Source: CAZDVQ01 sp964508975
GTDB taxonomy: Bacteria; Bacteroidota; Bacteroidia; Chitinophagales; Saprospiraceae
Assembly (NCBI GenBank): GCA_964508975.1
Contig: CAZDVQ010000001.1
Span: 248,001 to 312,000, forward strand
Length of the DNA: 64,000 nucleotides
Reading direction: 5' to 3'
Shown here: one piece after another, positions 1 through 9,447 of the stretch
How positions within the stretch are numbered: position 1 is the stretch's first letter
How the letters are laid out: the number at the start of each line of letters is the position of its first letter
Position numbers and translations under genes: made by a program
The notes under the pieces: generated by a model
What the model saw: the letters and a program-made list of their open reading frames with translations, nothing else
Told to the model about the DNA's origin: nothing
The model's database searches: none

Positions 1-1
1 C

Positions 2-3000
2 AGTGCATACATTATGAAAGTTACTCCGAGCGGAACACTACTATGGTATCGAACTTTTAACTTTACTTCCTACCCTGAAACAATAACCGAGCTGTTTGTT
101 GACTCCGATGGCTTTCTGGTAGGCAGTGGAATGGGATGGGACGCAGGTAGTACTTTCCGTGGGTTTATTTTTAGATACAATCCCAATAATAACACAATGC
201 AATGGTCTAGAGCGATGACCTTTTCGTCAGTAGCTAGCTCAATAGTTGAACCTACGCCTGGTGGACCATTTCAAGTTATTTACCGCAACTTAAATGCCTC
301 ATCACCAGGTATTGCCAGAGACCCTGGAATTACTCAAATTAATAGAAATACAGGGCAACCAACTAACGCTTACACAAGACAGTTAAATTTAGCAAATACC
401 CATGATGACCTCGTAGGCGCTTTCAATCATAACAGTTCTACTTATGCATTTGGAACTTACAATACGGGAAGTCAACTTAACACGACTAGACCAGCACTTT
501 CGAAATTTGATGCAAATGGTAACTTAATTTGGTCAAGGCTCTTCTTGTATAATAACGCTTCTAATAACAGAATTTATTGCAATACTGCAAGTGTAGACGG
601 AGATACTATTTTATTAGGCTTCTATGGAGACTACAATGGCAGTGGAAATTTCCAAACCAACGAATTTGGAGTAGGCAAAGCAGATATAAATGGGAACCTA
701 ATTTGGGCAAAAAAATATAATGTTCAAGGTTTTAGTGGTTTAAATCCAGTTAATATTACAGCTGTGTCAGATGGCTACATTATCATGATATCTTCTTATT
801 CAGGAAACCCAACAACTACAATATTAATGAAGTTGAATAGAAATGGGGATATAATGTGGTCCAAAAAATACCGGAACAACGACGGTGGAGTAAACAATGC
901 TTGGTCTTCAAAACAGCTTTATACTGATGGGAATAATCTCTTTTTTGCAGTTGGTATGTATAATCAGTCTAATTTTGACTACGCAACAGTTCTTTTAAAA
1001 ACAGGGATGGACGGTGTGACCGAAATCGCTAATTGTCCGCTTATTAGTGATATAGATATCTCTCAAGCAAATTCCCCAAATTTAAGCTATTCTGTTTCTC
1101 CCACGTATTATAATACCACTATTGGATGGACTGGCGTCACCGCAACGCCTGCAAACTCATCGGTCGCATATTCCCCCTTCTGCACCACCGCCTGCGAATC
1201 CTGCAACAACGGTATCGACGACGATGGTGACGGCCTACCCGATTGCCTCGACCCCGATTGCTGCAATCACCCTAGCTGTAGCATCCCTACCATAAACCTA
1301 GGCAACAACGTAGTTAGCTGCTCCAACGCTACTACAATCAATGCAGGCGCTGGCTACACCAGCTATACTTGGAGCACCGGCGCTACCACACAAAGTATCA
1401 GCGTTACGCAAAATGGCTTGTATAGCGTAACCGTGGCAAACGCCTGCTTTAGCTTCGCTGATACTATTCAGGTTACTTTCCAAATTACACCTACCCTAGA
1501 ACTTGGCCCCAACATCAGCGCTTGCGAGAACCAAGCGAATGTCATCAACGCTACGCCTGGCTTTACCAACTACATCTGGGGCGATGGCACACCCGGCCCA
1601 ACCATCAGCACCTACGGTGCAGGAACGTACAGGGTCACCGCAACAGATGCCTGCGGCAATACACAAACCGATGCTATTAATGTCACTTTGCTGCCTAGGC
1701 CCGTTATCGACCTCGGCCCTGACACCGTCATCTGCGCCTCAACCAGTTACACGCTTCAAGGCCCAAGCCTGGCTCAAGGCATTTACGCCTGGACCCCCAA
1801 TACAGGGCTCTCCTGTCAAAACTGCCCCAACCCATCCGTAACGCCCAACACCAATACCACCTATTACCTCGCTTTGACTAACGCCCAAGGATGCTCATCA
1901 ATCGATTCGGTTAGGGTAAGTCTCAACATATGCTTCCTCACAACCTTAATCGATACCGCTGCATGCCAAGGATCTACTGTGAATATTAATGGTGTAAACT
2001 ATCTAGCACCATCAACCACAACGATTACACTCAACAGTTCACAAGGCATTGACTCTATCATTACTATTCAAGTAAGTGCTTGGCCTACCTACAACCAAAA
2101 CTTTAATTTCGGTCTTTGCCCAGGTCAATCACAGGTATTCAACGGTGTGACGTTCAGCGGGAACCAAAGCCAAACGTTTAACCTCAATACGATCCAAGGT
2201 TGCGACTCTACAGTGCTCATCACTACTTTCCCTCTCCCTAGCTATAATCTAGTTATTGATACTACCTTCTGCGAAAACAGCCCACTTACTATTCAAGGAT
2301 TCTCTTTTAACAGTTCCCAAAACCGCACTTTCAACCTCAGCACCTGGCAAGGATGCGATTCTACCGTACTAGTTCGGGCCCAAATGCTCGACTCCGTTGC
2401 ACAACAATTCCAAGTGCAAGCCTGTCAAGGCACATCCTACAACTTTAATGGTACACTAATACCCGCCGGCACGAACAGGAGTTTCGTTTACACAGCGTTC
2501 AACGGCTGCGATTCTACGGTAACCGTGCAAGTGGAGGCCCTAAACACCAACAATAATCAAGTCAACCACCATACTTGCCTAGGTATACCAGTTGTCATCA
2601 ATGGTCAACCTTACTTCAATGATACAAGTTTCTGCCTGAATTTCAACAACCAGTTCGGTTGTGATTCTATCATCTGCCATACTGTTTCAACCCATAGCCC
2701 CGCACCCCTGCAAAGTACTAGTTCAAATCTTCCCTGCTCCGGAAATGGGACAGGTAGCATTACCGTTAGCTCAAACACGCCCGACCGTCCGTTAAGCTAT
2801 TCATGGCTCCCTAATCTATCCATAGACTCCGTGCTGTACAGTAGCCAAGCTGGTATTTTCCAGGTTACCATCACGGATAGCTATGGTTGTACCGCTAGCA
2901 TTACCGACACTATCGTTCAACCAAGCCAACTTGATGTCGATATAAACAACATAAACCCTTCATGTCCAGGGTTTAATGACGGGCAAATCAATATTTCCGT

Positions 3001-3685
3001 TAATTCCGGCATCCCCCCCTTCCAACTTTCGGTAAATGGACAGGTGCAAACCAGTTTAACCCTGAGTAACCTCGCCCCAGGAGTTTATGATATTCAACTT
3101 ACCGATAGTAGCACTTGCAGCTTTAACCAATCCATAACCTTGGCTAATCCTCCATCCATTTACATCAGTATATGGCGCGATGCTACCGTTAATTGGGGTG
3201 ATACCGTTAACCTATCGGCTTATGTACAAGGGCAAGGCCCCCTATCCTACAGTTGGTCGCCAAGCGTTTCCTGCGGTACTTGTTTAAACCCCGTTGTGGT
3301 CGCCGAAGGCTTGCAAGTTTATACCCTGCAAGTAACTGACGCCAACGGGTGTACCGCAAGCGATTCTATAACCATCAATGTGCTAGATTTTAATTGCGAC
3401 ATCTTCTTCCCGAACGCTTTTAGCCCTAATGGTGATAACTTGAACGACTCTTGGATACCCGAGGCGCTACCTTGCGTTGAGTTGTTTGAAGAAATACTCA
3501 TTTTCGACCGCTGGGGCAGTCTAGTTTATGGCGCCCGTGGCCTAGCAATCGATGCTGCTGGCTGGAATGGCAAGTTCCGCGGGCAAGATGCTTCTTCAAG
3601 CGTTTATGTTTACATGGTAAAGCTGCGATACGCCAATGGCCAAATAAGCGACTGGTTTACGGGCGATATCAACCTCATCCGATAA
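2..3685 (+). CDS. Giant T9SS type B surface protein, 5-prime end outside window
   Basis: Exported outer-surface protein, cut by the window edge. The reading frame is open back to base 2. The first ATG (14) lies inside a repeat unit (AYIMKVTPSGTLLW resembles later KFDANGNLIW, KADINGNLIW and KLNRNGDIMW), so it is not the true start. Counting from that ATG: residues 1-390 are beta-propeller-like repeats; about 397-417 hold an acidic NGIDDDGDGLPDC motif like MopE-type metal-binding repeats; about 425-640 are Ig/PKD-like domains; about 640-900 hold five repeats around GCDST or GIDS; about 905-1045 are SprB-like repeats. The last ~95 residues (FFPNAFSPNGDNLND, then IFDRWGSLVY) are a gliding-motility-type T9SS C-terminal sorting domain. 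Likely role is adhesion or surface coating (inference). Base composition changes sharply near 1130, AT-rich before and GC-rich after. Confidence 0.9.
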   Translation, partial: SAYIMKVTPSGTLLWYRTFNFTSYPETITELFVDSDGFLVGSGMGWDAGSTFRGFIFRYNPNNNTMQWSRAMTFSSVASSIVEPTPGGPFQVIYRNLNASSPGIARDPGITQINRNTGQPTNAYTRQLNLANTHDDLVGAFNHNSSTYAFGTYNTGSQLNTTRPALSKFDANGNLIWSRLFLYNNASNNRIYCNTASVDGDTILLGFYGDYNGSGNFQTNEFGVGKADINGNLIWAKKYNVQGFSGLNPVNITAVSDGYIIMISSYSGNPTTTILMKLNRNGDIMWSKKYRNNDGGVNNAWSSKQLYTDGNNLFFAVGMYNQSNFDYATVLLKTGMDGVTEIANCPLISDIDISQANSPNLSYSVSPTYYNTTIGWTGVTATPANSSVAYSPFCTTACESCNNGIDDDGDGLPDCLDPDCCNHPSCSIPTINLGNNVVSCSNATTINAGAGYTSYTWSTGATTQSISVTQNGLYSVTVANACFSFADTIQVTFQITPTLELGPNISACENQANVINATPGFTNYIWGDGTPGPTISTYGAGTYRVTATDACGNTQTDAINVTLLPRPVIDLGPDTVICASTSYTLQGPSLAQGIYAWTPNTGLSCQNCPNPSVTPNTNTTYYLALTNAQGCSSIDSVRVSLNICFLTTLIDTAACQGSTVNINGVNYLAPSTTTITLNSSQGIDSIITIQVSAWPTYNQNFNFGLCPGQSQVFNGVTFSGNQSQTFNLNTIQGCDSTVLITTFPLPSYNLVIDTTFCENSPLTIQGFSFNSSQNRTFNLSTWQGCDSTVLVRAQMLDSVAQQFQVQACQGTSYNFNGTLIPAGTNRSFVYTAFNGCDSTVTVQVEALNTNNNQVNHHTCLGIPVVINGQPYFNDTSFCLNFNNQFGCDSIICHTVSTHSPAPLQSTSSNLPCSGNGTGSITVSSNTPDRPLSYSWLPNLSIDSVLYSSQAGIFQVTITDSYGCTASITDTIVQPSQLDVDINNINPSCPGFNDGQINISVNSGIPPFQLSVNGQVQTSLTLSNLAPGVYDIQLTDSSTCSFNQSITLANPPSIYISIWRDATVNWGDTVNLSAYVQGQGPLSYSWSPSVSCGTCLNPVVVAEGLQVYTLQVTDANGCTASDSITINVLDFNCDIFFPNAFSPNGDNLNDSWIPEALPCVELFEEILIFDRWGSLVYGARGLAIDAAGWNGKFRGQDASSSVYVYMVKLRYANGQISDWFTGDINLIR

Positions 3686-3693
3686 TTTTTTTC

Positions 3694-3813
3694 TTTTTTG
3701 GGCGTGCCCCCTGCCCCGTTTACACGGTGCAGGGGTCGTACCCCTCTGTGCTCGCTGTCGCTCGGGCCTACGGCCCTGGCCCATACGGGCCAGCACGCCG
3801 GGCTACTCACGCG
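3694..3813 (+). repeat. GC-rich dispersed element, copy 1 (forward)
   Basis: T-run followed by GGGCGTGCCCC, hairpin arms TGCCCC/GGGGTCG, core GCTCGCTGTCGCTCGG, a GGGCCTACGGCCC hairpin, a second hairpin TGGCCCATACGGGCCA, and the terminal motif CTCACGCG. It lies between two plus-strand genes. No reading frame is evident in it. Confidence 0.75.
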
Positions 3814-3916
3814 TTCCTTGCCATCTAATCGCCTATGCTTGACACTCGGGGCCTTGCTTAGGCTAAAGTCCAAACATACGCTTAACTTTGCTCCAAAGTT
3901 CGCTCAGTACTAGCCC

Positions 3917-4924
3917 ATGAAACACATATTCCTCGTCCACTCCCCCATCACCTGGCTGTTCTCCCGTAAGATAGCCGAGCAGCTCCACCTCCCTGATGAT
4001 GCCATATTATACATTACGGACAGGCAAATTAAAATCGTACCACCGCATTTCAAACAGGCTGAAATACCCTACCCTTACTACCCTACCGAGCATATTCCAG
4101 CCAAGGTCTTGTTTTTCCAAAACTGGAATACCATCTCCACCGTCAGGCACTGGATAGATGATTTCACTGGCCAATCACCCTATACATTATACCTCCCGCA
4201 GTCTTGGTCAAATTTCTTGCACTTGCTCATCGCCAATCCTGCATGCCAAGGCTTTGCTTATTTCGAGGAAGGTTTAATTGGCTATCGGGCCGACAAACCC
4301 TGGGAAAAATTACCCACGCCGTCCGCACTCAAAAAACTGCTTTACCAGCTCAATTTCTTGGGCCAATCGCCTGCGGGTAAATCTTGGTACAACTTCAAAC
4401 ACCCAAAATACCAAGCCCTCTACGTGGCCGACGAACGCGCTTTCCCCGGTATTGCTAAAAAAGTGGTACTTGGCCTTCCGTTCAAACCGGTACCACTCCA
4501 TGAGCCGATTGAACAACTACTGGTTTTTGACCTTTGCCATGAGGCTGGTTTTGGTACCTTTGAAGCACAAGGCCAAGCATTGGAACAAATGATTACGTAT
4601 TTTGAGCAACACCAATTGCAGAAAGTATATTTCAAATTTCACCCAGGCCAATCAGCCGAGATTAAAGCGAGTTTGTTGGCCATCATGCAACAAAGCCAGC
4701 AAGTAGAGTTTGTTGCTTGCCCTGAAGCCTATAGCCTAGAAGAAATATGTATTAGTAGTAAACCTAATGTTTATACCGGGTACAGTTCAATGGGTTTATA
4801 CGCTTTGCTTTCGGGCTGTAAATTGTACACCTATGGGCGTTTAATCTGTTTCTCGCACGAGTGGCAGCGGATTTTGGGTGCATTGCCAGTCCTTTGTCTA
4901 GAGCAAGGCGTGGAAGTACCGTGA
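3917..4924 (+). CDS. Sialyltransferase-like surface glycan protein (putative)
   Basis: A 335-residue soluble protein without signal peptide or membrane segment. The N-terminus (MKHIFLVHSPITWLF) and the C-terminal half, with YFKFHPGQ and NVYTGYSSMGLYALLSGCK, resemble the polysialyltransferase/GT52 type of bacterial glycosyltransferases: a lone HPGQ-type histidine and a serine-rich SS near the nucleotide site. It would transfer a sugar, perhaps sialic acid, onto a surface glycan in the cytoplasm. Its neighbours (a polytopic membrane protein and two GT4 enzymes) support a polysaccharide locus. No sialic-acid synthesis genes are in view, so the donor sugar is unknown. A GC-rich element starts within 10 bases of its stop. 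Family assignment is by motif resemblance only. Confidence 0.55.
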   Translation: MKHIFLVHSPITWLFSRKIAEQLHLPDDAILYITDRQIKIVPPHFKQAEIPYPYYPTEHIPAKVLFFQNWNTISTVRHWIDDFTGQSPYTLYLPQSWSNFLHLLIANPACQGFAYFEEGLIGYRADKPWEKLPTPSALKKLLYQLNFLGQSPAGKSWYNFKHPKYQALYVADERAFPGIAKKVVLGLPFKPVPLHEPIEQLLVFDLCHEAGFGTFEAQGQALEQMITYFEQHQLQKVYFKFHPGQSAEIKASLLAIMQQSQQVEFVACPEAYSLEEICISSKPNVYTGYSSMGLYALLSGCKLYTYGRLICFSHEWQRILGALPVLCLEQGVEVP

Positions 4925-4931
4925 TAAAATA

Positions 4932-5078
4932 ACGCGCGATGGATGCGGCGGGCGCCGCAAGGCGTACCAAGCGCAGCGCAGGTATGAGCGAACCCCGAAG
5001 GGCACCGTAAGGAAGCAAAGCGACTGCACGAATAGCGCACCCAAAGCAGCCCGACCCCGAAGGGGGCGCGCCATAAAA
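4932..5078 (-). repeat. GC-rich dispersed element, copy 2 (reverse)
   Basis: Read on the minus strand it starts with a T-run and GGCGCGCCCC, has hairpins with TTCG loops (CCCCCTTCGGGG, GCCCTTCGGGG), a divergent core with GGGTTCGCTC, a GCGCTGCGC turn, and ends near ATCGCGCG. It is one of the more degenerate copies. Confidence 0.6.
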
Positions 5079-5103
5079 AGCAAGAAAAAACTGATTTGAA
5101 GCG

Positions 5104-5111
5104 TATCTTTA
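5104..5111 (+). promoter_or_regulatory. Putative -7 box for the membrane protein at 5139
   Basis: TATCTTTA is close to the Bacteroidota -7 consensus TAnnTTTG and lies 27 bases before the ATG at 5139. A convincing -33 TTG at the usual distance is not seen. Confidence 0.4.
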
Positions 5112-5138
5112 CACGAATTACACGCCTAGACAAATAAA

Positions 5139-6554
5139 ATGAACATACTAGACGCCATACTTGCGCCTTTTTATATAGCCTTGATTTTTTTCTTTGCCGC
5201 TCAGTACAAGAAATCAAGGCTAAAGGGCAGTGCTTTGGCGCCATATTTTTTGCCAGGCTTGGCTTTCAAACTGTTTGGGACCATTTGCTTCGCAATGATT
5301 TACCAATTCTATTATGGTGGAGGCAAACTTGGAGGTGACACTTCGTACTACTGGCGCTACGGTAACAGTTTACAACAAATTCTATTGAACAACCCTAGCG
5401 ATGGTTTCCGGCTGTTGCTGTACAAACCGGGGACACCTCTTCCACAGGATTTACTGATTTACATGGGTCGAATACCCCGGTTAAACGCCATCGAAATGTT
5501 CCAGATGGCAAAAATCGTATCGCTCATTACGGTTTTTTCGGCCAAGACTTACCTAAATACCGCATTCCTGTTTGGCACTTTTGCCTTCGTCGGGCAATGG
5601 AAAATATTCGAGGTATTTGCTAAACGCTACCCAAGCTTAACTAAACCTTTGGCTATTGTTTGTTTGTTCACACCATCATTGGCATTTTGGGGCTCGTCCA
5701 TTTTAAAGGACACTCTTTGCTTGGGCTCGCTGGGCTTTGTGTTTTTCAACTTAAACAATATTGTCATCGAGCGTAAAAATATAATACGTTCTGCCATATT
5801 GTTGGCTATTTTCACAGCGGCAATCTTATCGCTCAAAGCTTATATCATCCTTGCATTTATGCCTGCGGCAGTACTATGGTTTGTATTCAATATCTCGAGC
5901 AGGATAAAAAATAAAGGCATGCGCATCCTACTTTTTGTGGTACTCTTTGGCATGAGTGTACCGCTTGGGTTCGTCGTTTTATCACAGTTAGCCAAGGTGA
6001 GTCAAAAGTACCAGCTCGAAAAATTAGAGGAATTGGCCGAGGGTTTTCACAGCTACCACGGCCGCTTACACGAATCAGGTGCAGCAGGTAGCGGTTACAC
6101 CTTACCATTTTACGGGTTCACGCCGGTGGGTATTTTACGATCATTACCAGCTGCTGTAAACGTAACCTTGTATCGACCCTATATCTGGGAAGCCCGCAGC
6201 CCAGTGATGCTGATATCTGCAATGGAAAGCCTTGTATTTCTACTATTTAGCATTTACCTGATTTTTAAAGCAGGTGTTTTCCGTTTTTTCAAATACTTCG
6301 GGCGGGCAGATGTAGTACTCTGTATGACGTTCAGCATTATTCTAGCCTTGGCCACAGGCTTAACCGCTTTTAACTTCGGAGCATTGGTCCGGTTTAAAAT
6401 ACCGCTTATCCCTTTCTTTGCTTCTGGCTTGCTTATCATTTACCACTTTTCGATAGAAGAAGCTAAAGCCAAAAAAGAAACATTAATGCGCCGTAGAACA
6501 CTAGCTAAAACATGGTCGAAACCAGCCGGTGAAGGTCCTCAACTAGCTAAATAA
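5139..6554 (+). CDS. Polytopic membrane protein, Wzy/EpsG-like (putative)
   Basis: 471 residues with about ten hydrophobic helices spread over the chain, for example IALIFFFAAQY near the start, a long hydrophobic stretch near 225-255, and FFASGLLIIYHF near 430. The C-terminus is basic and cytoplasmic. A large polar loop lies between helices around residues 295-340. This layout fits O-antigen/exopolysaccharide polymerases or EpsG-like proteins, which polymerise repeat units in the inner membrane. The glycosyltransferase genes on both sides support this. No diagnostic catalytic motif could be named. Its last 12 bases overlap the 3-prime end of the convergent glycosyltransferase gene. Confidence 0.6.
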   Translation: MNILDAILAPFYIALIFFFAAQYKKSRLKGSALAPYFLPGLAFKLFGTICFAMIYQFYYGGGKLGGDTSYYWRYGNSLQQILLNNPSDGFRLLLYKPGTPLPQDLLIYMGRIPRLNAIEMFQMAKIVSLITVFSAKTYLNTAFLFGTFAFVGQWKIFEVFAKRYPSLTKPLAIVCLFTPSLAFWGSSILKDTLCLGSLGFVFFNLNNIVIERKNIIRSAILLAIFTAAILSLKAYIILAFMPAAVLWFVFNISSRIKNKGMRILLFVVLFGMSVPLGFVVLSQLAKVSQKYQLEKLEELAEGFHSYHGRLHESGAAGSGYTLPFYGFTPVGILRSLPAAVNVTLYRPYIWEARSPVMLISAMESLVFLLFSIYLIFKAGVFRFFKYFGRADVVLCMTFSIILALATGLTAFNFGALVRFKIPLIPFFASGLLIIYHFSIEEAKAKKETLMRRRTLAKTWSKPAGEGPQLAK

Positions 6555-7607
6555 GTCTTCAAATATAGCTTGGCTTGAAGCCACGGAGTACCCTTGTATA
6601 ATGCTATCCCTTGCGGCTTGCCCTAGCGTTTGTCGCTTTTCGGTATTTTCCAGCAAAATACTCAATGCTTTGTGCCAATCGTTAGGCGTGCTGCATAACA
6701 TACCGTTTTGTCCGTCTTGAATAATGGTGCTGTTCACCCCAACGGGCGAGGCCACGGCGGGTATACCCAAGGCCATGTACTGTATGGCTTTAAATCCACA
6801 TTTACCTTTGGCCCAAGCATCGTCGCTCAATGGCATGATGCCTATGTTCAACCGCAACAAATCGTCAATTTCGCTTGCTTCTTGCCAAGGCACAAACTGC
6901 AATGATTTTAATGATACTTCGGGCGCTTTATCAGCTATTACAATAAAATCAAAGTCAAAGCTTTGCTCTAACTGACGAATAACTGGGTAAATTTCCTCCA
7001 GATAATGTAAGGTTGAGTGCGTGCCCGTCCAACCAATACTCAGCCTGCCAACACGCTGATCCTTAACCCGGTTGTGCTGCGTTTCGGTATTCACTACCGT
7101 GGGCAAAAGCACCACGTTGGCATTGTACTGACGTGCAAAATCGGCCAGGTATGCATTCCCGCAGGATACCTTGTAAGCCCATGCACATATGTTGCGCACT
7201 TTACCATGCCACTTCACTATAGCGGCCAACTTGTTGTGGTCAGATGTATTCGGCAACCAGATGGCATCGTCAAAATCGTACACCAAACGTTTACCCATTA
7301 CCTTGCTGATCAAAAATTCGAAAACTGGCGGGCCAATCGGCGATGCTTCGCGGTGCACAAACACATAATCGTACCGGCGCAAACTAAACAGCAACAAAAA
7401 CCTGCGCCAGAAGCCCAAGAAAGTGTGCATCACCTTTGTCAATTTATGCCCAGGCTTGTACAAAATAGCCCAAGCTTCATCCGACCAAAAACTATGGTAG
7501 TCGTAATCAAATGTAGCCTTGTCAAGATAGGGCAAGTAGTGCTCATACCTGAACCGCTGTGATGGTGCAGTGCCGCGAGGATAAGGCGAAAGGATTAGTA
7601 TTTTCAT
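6543..7607 (-). CDS. GT4-family glycosyltransferase
   Basis: 354 residues. A longer frame exists upstream to 7655, but the ATG at 7607 is preferred: it gives the standard N-terminus MKILILSPYPRGTAPSQRF and avoids a 35-base overlap with the preceding gene. The fold is GT-B. The C-terminal donor-binding region carries the GKCGFKAIQYMALGIPAVASPVG-type signature (the acidic EX7E motif is modified), typical of a GT4 subfamily in Bacteroidota. It would add a sugar to a lipid-linked surface glycan on the cytoplasmic face. It is 13 bases downstream of the other GT4 gene, so the two form an operon. Confidence 0.85.
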   Translation of the reverse strand: MKILILSPYPRGTAPSQRFRYEHYLPYLDKATFDYDYHSFWSDEAWAILYKPGHKLTKVMHTFLGFWRRFLLLFSLRRYDYVFVHREASPIGPPVFEFLISKVMGKRLVYDFDDAIWLPNTSDHNKLAAIVKWHGKVRNICAWAYKVSCGNAYLADFARQYNANVVLLPTVVNTETQHNRVKDQRVGRLSIGWTGTHSTLHYLEEIYPVIRQLEQSFDFDFIVIADKAPEVSLKSLQFVPWQEASEIDDLLRLNIGIMPLSDDAWAKGKCGFKAIQYMALGIPAVASPVGVNSTIIQDGQNGMLCSTPNDWHKALSILLENTEKRQTLGQAARDSIIQGYSVASSQAIFEDLFS

Positions 7608-7620
7608 GTGCTTGCTGCCT

Positions 7621-8841
7621 TTACAGGGCATCGTAAACTTGGTTATACCGGGCAATACCCGCTTTTAGGCTGTAAAACTGCTCCGCCCCATCGAGTATGC
7701 ACTGTCTATCAGCTTGCAACAGCTGATCCAGCTTTTCAAATGCTTGCGTGTAAGCAGCCTCGTTGAGCGCCGGGAGGCAATAACCCGCTTGGTATTGCTG
7801 CGTAATTTCGTCTACATCGCCTACTCCTGCATTCACGATACAAGGTATGCCCATGCCCATCATCTCGCCTTGTTTTACCGGGGAAGAAGCTTTTTTAGAA
7901 AACACAGGCTTGATGAAAAATATACCCAAATCTACCAAACTCAAGTAGGTAGGCACTTCCAACCTCGGCGATTTGGTAATGACCAAAGCCTCTGCAGGAA
8001 TGCCCTTGGCCAGGGCTTTATCCCGGATAAAACTTTCTGCTTCGCCGGTTACAAACAGAAAAACGGCCTCGGGTTTAAAACGCCTCAACACTTGGAAACA
8101 ATCCAACATCTCGTCGAGCATGTACCAGGTACCGACTGAGCCCAAATAACCCAGCACAAACTGGCCAGGCGCTAGACCCAACTTGGCCCTCAGACTGTCT
8201 TGCTGTGCATGATTTACCGCCGATGTATTAAACAAATCTAAATCGGCGCAACAGGGTATTACACTGATTGTCAAATTATTACGCTTAATGTGCGACCATT
8301 GCAGCATTTCGGTTTTACCGGCCTGGGTCAAGCTAATTACATGGTCGGCTTCCTGCAAAAACTGGGTTTCCTTGCGTTTAAAATAGCTATAAACAAGCTT
8401 AAACACCGGGTTATTTTGCGGCCAAAGTCCGCCGTCAACGCGCTCATCAGCATAAAAACCGCGCATATCAAACAGGAACTTAAGGCCCAGTTGGCGTTTC
8501 ATTTTCAGGCCAACCAGCGCCGAGATATAGCTCCGGCAGTGTACCAGGTCAAATTTACGCTCGCCGTGCAGTTTGAAGGCAAGCTTAGTCATGGCCCGCA
8601 CATCTTTAATCGTAGATACAATGGGCGGGGTCTTGGTGTAAGGCAGTGGCTGCCAATCGATACCGGCCGCCGCACAAATTTGGCTAATTTTAGCTTTATC
8701 TTGCTCGAAAGCGGCTGCCTTTTCAAACGAAATCAAGGTAAAACGATGCCCTAAACGGCTCAGCCCCTCGAGGTAAGGTAGCACCTGCGACTGCCCCAGG
8801 GGGTCGGTCATGCCATCGTACGATAAATATAAAACGTTCAT
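7621..8841 (-). CDS. GT4-family glycosyltransferase
   Basis: 406 residues starting at the ATG at 8841 (MNVLYLSYDGMTDPLGQSQ). The frame is open to 8868, but the added residues are not family-like. The N-terminal GPLGQSQVLPYLEGL-like segment and the C-terminal SSPVKQGEMMGMGIPCIVN region mark a GT-B retaining glycosyltransferase of the GT4 group; the second glutamate-containing motif near residue 330 would bind the nucleotide sugar. It is first gene of a two-gene minus-strand operon with the GT4 gene at 6543 and likely acts on a surface polysaccharide or a glycosylated protein (inference). Its 5-prime side is a 606-base divergent spacer shared with tpiA. Confidence 0.87.
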   Translation of the reverse strand: MNVLYLSYDGMTDPLGQSQVLPYLEGLSRLGHRFTLISFEKAAAFEQDKAKISQICAAAGIDWQPLPYTKTPPIVSTIKDVRAMTKLAFKLHGERKFDLVHCRSYISALVGLKMKRQLGLKFLFDMRGFYADERVDGGLWPQNNPVFKLVYSYFKRKETQFLQEADHVISLTQAGKTEMLQWSHIKRNNLTISVIPCCADLDLFNTSAVNHAQQDSLRAKLGLAPGQFVLGYLGSVGTWYMLDEMLDCFQVLRRFKPEAVFLFVTGEAESFIRDKALAKGIPAEALVITKSPRLEVPTYLSLVDLGIFFIKPVFSKKASSPVKQGEMMGMGIPCIVNAGVGDVDEITQQYQAGYCLPALNEAAYTQAFEKLDQLLQADRQCILDGAEQFYSLKAGIARYNQVYDAL

Positions 8842-8944
8842 CCAAATTTGTTTCAGTGATTGCGGCACAAAAGTAAGCGCTTAGGTGCATTTATTTATAG
8901 AAAAAGCGCCATAGCATGTCTGCACACGTAAATAGGCTATTGCA

Positions 8945-8987
8945 CAAGCGCATGAGCACATCAGCACATTGATCATTAGCATATTAA
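8945..8987. repeat. AGCACAT-type short repeat cluster
   Basis: Imperfect repeats of AGCACAT(C/T) followed by ATTAGCATATTAA. A similar cluster, in the opposite orientation, lies at 63205-63240 in the folP-rocD spacer. Confidence 0.5.
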
Positions 8988-8988
8988 T

Positions 8989-9160
8989 TTGGGCGCATGC
9001 CGCTACGCGGCACCGGGTGTTCCGCTCTAACTTACGTCGGGCCTAGGCGGCTGGGCCTGGCGGCGGCTAGTCGCTCCGCACCGTCACCGCCAGCTGGCCC
9101 AGCGGGCACTGCGTGCCCGCGCCTATGCCCTAGTGCGTATCCGCTGCACCCCCTTGCGCA
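8989..9160 (+). repeat. GC-rich dispersed element, copy 3a (forward)
   Basis: Starts TTTGGGCGCATGCC, followed by a GCCGCTACGCGGC hairpin, a long imperfect hairpin around TGGGCC/GGCCCA, and a GGGCACTGCGTGCCC hairpin, ending near TTGCGCA. It faces copy 3b head-out, so the two form an inverted pair in the divergent region before tpiA. Confidence 0.65.
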
Positions 9161-9171
9161 TTCCCCCACCC

Positions 9172-9282
9172 CACGCGTGAGCTGCCCGGAAGGCAGCGGC
9201 GATAGCCGCTGGTGCGCAGCACCGAGCGACAGCGAGCCTGGAGGGGAGCGACCCGAGCATCGCGAGGGGCACGCCCAAAAAG
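9172..9282 (-). repeat. GC-rich dispersed element, copy 3b (reverse)
   Basis: On the minus strand: TTTTTGGGCGTGCCCCTCGCG, core GCTCGCTGTCGCTCGG, hairpin GGTGCTGCGCACC, hairpin CAGCGGCTATCGCCGCTG, terminal GGGCAGCTCACGCG. This is one of the best-preserved copies. Confidence 0.8.
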
Positions 9283-9283
9283 C

Positions 9284-9423
9284 ATAAATGATAAAATGAA
9301 TAATGGATGAAATGACGTCGAATTAGCCAATTTTGATTTTTTGAATTTTAGCTAGTTTAGCTTTTAGCAAATTTTAGCAAAAACAGCCTTACGCTAATTT
9401 TAGCAAAAACAGCCTTATCTTTA
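9284..9423 (+). promoter_or_regulatory. tpiA leader: conserved block, tandem AT-rich repeat and -7 box
   Basis: Bases 9284-9319 match 63500-63535 (before rocD) at 32 of 36 positions. Bases about 9366-9420 hold a tandem repeat of AATTTTAGCAAAAACAGCC. The putative -7 box TATCTTTA is at 9416-9423, 24 bases before the tpiA ATG. Shared regulation of tpiA and rocD is an inference. Confidence 0.6.
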
Positions 9424-9447
9424 CACCTTCATCAATCCAATAATATC

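Noticed and set aside
8997..9287. Frames of 60-100 residues inside the GC-rich elements (also at 3698, 40328 and 61946)
   Set aside because: They arise from high G+C, are not conserved between copies and have Ala/Arg/Pro-rich shadow composition.
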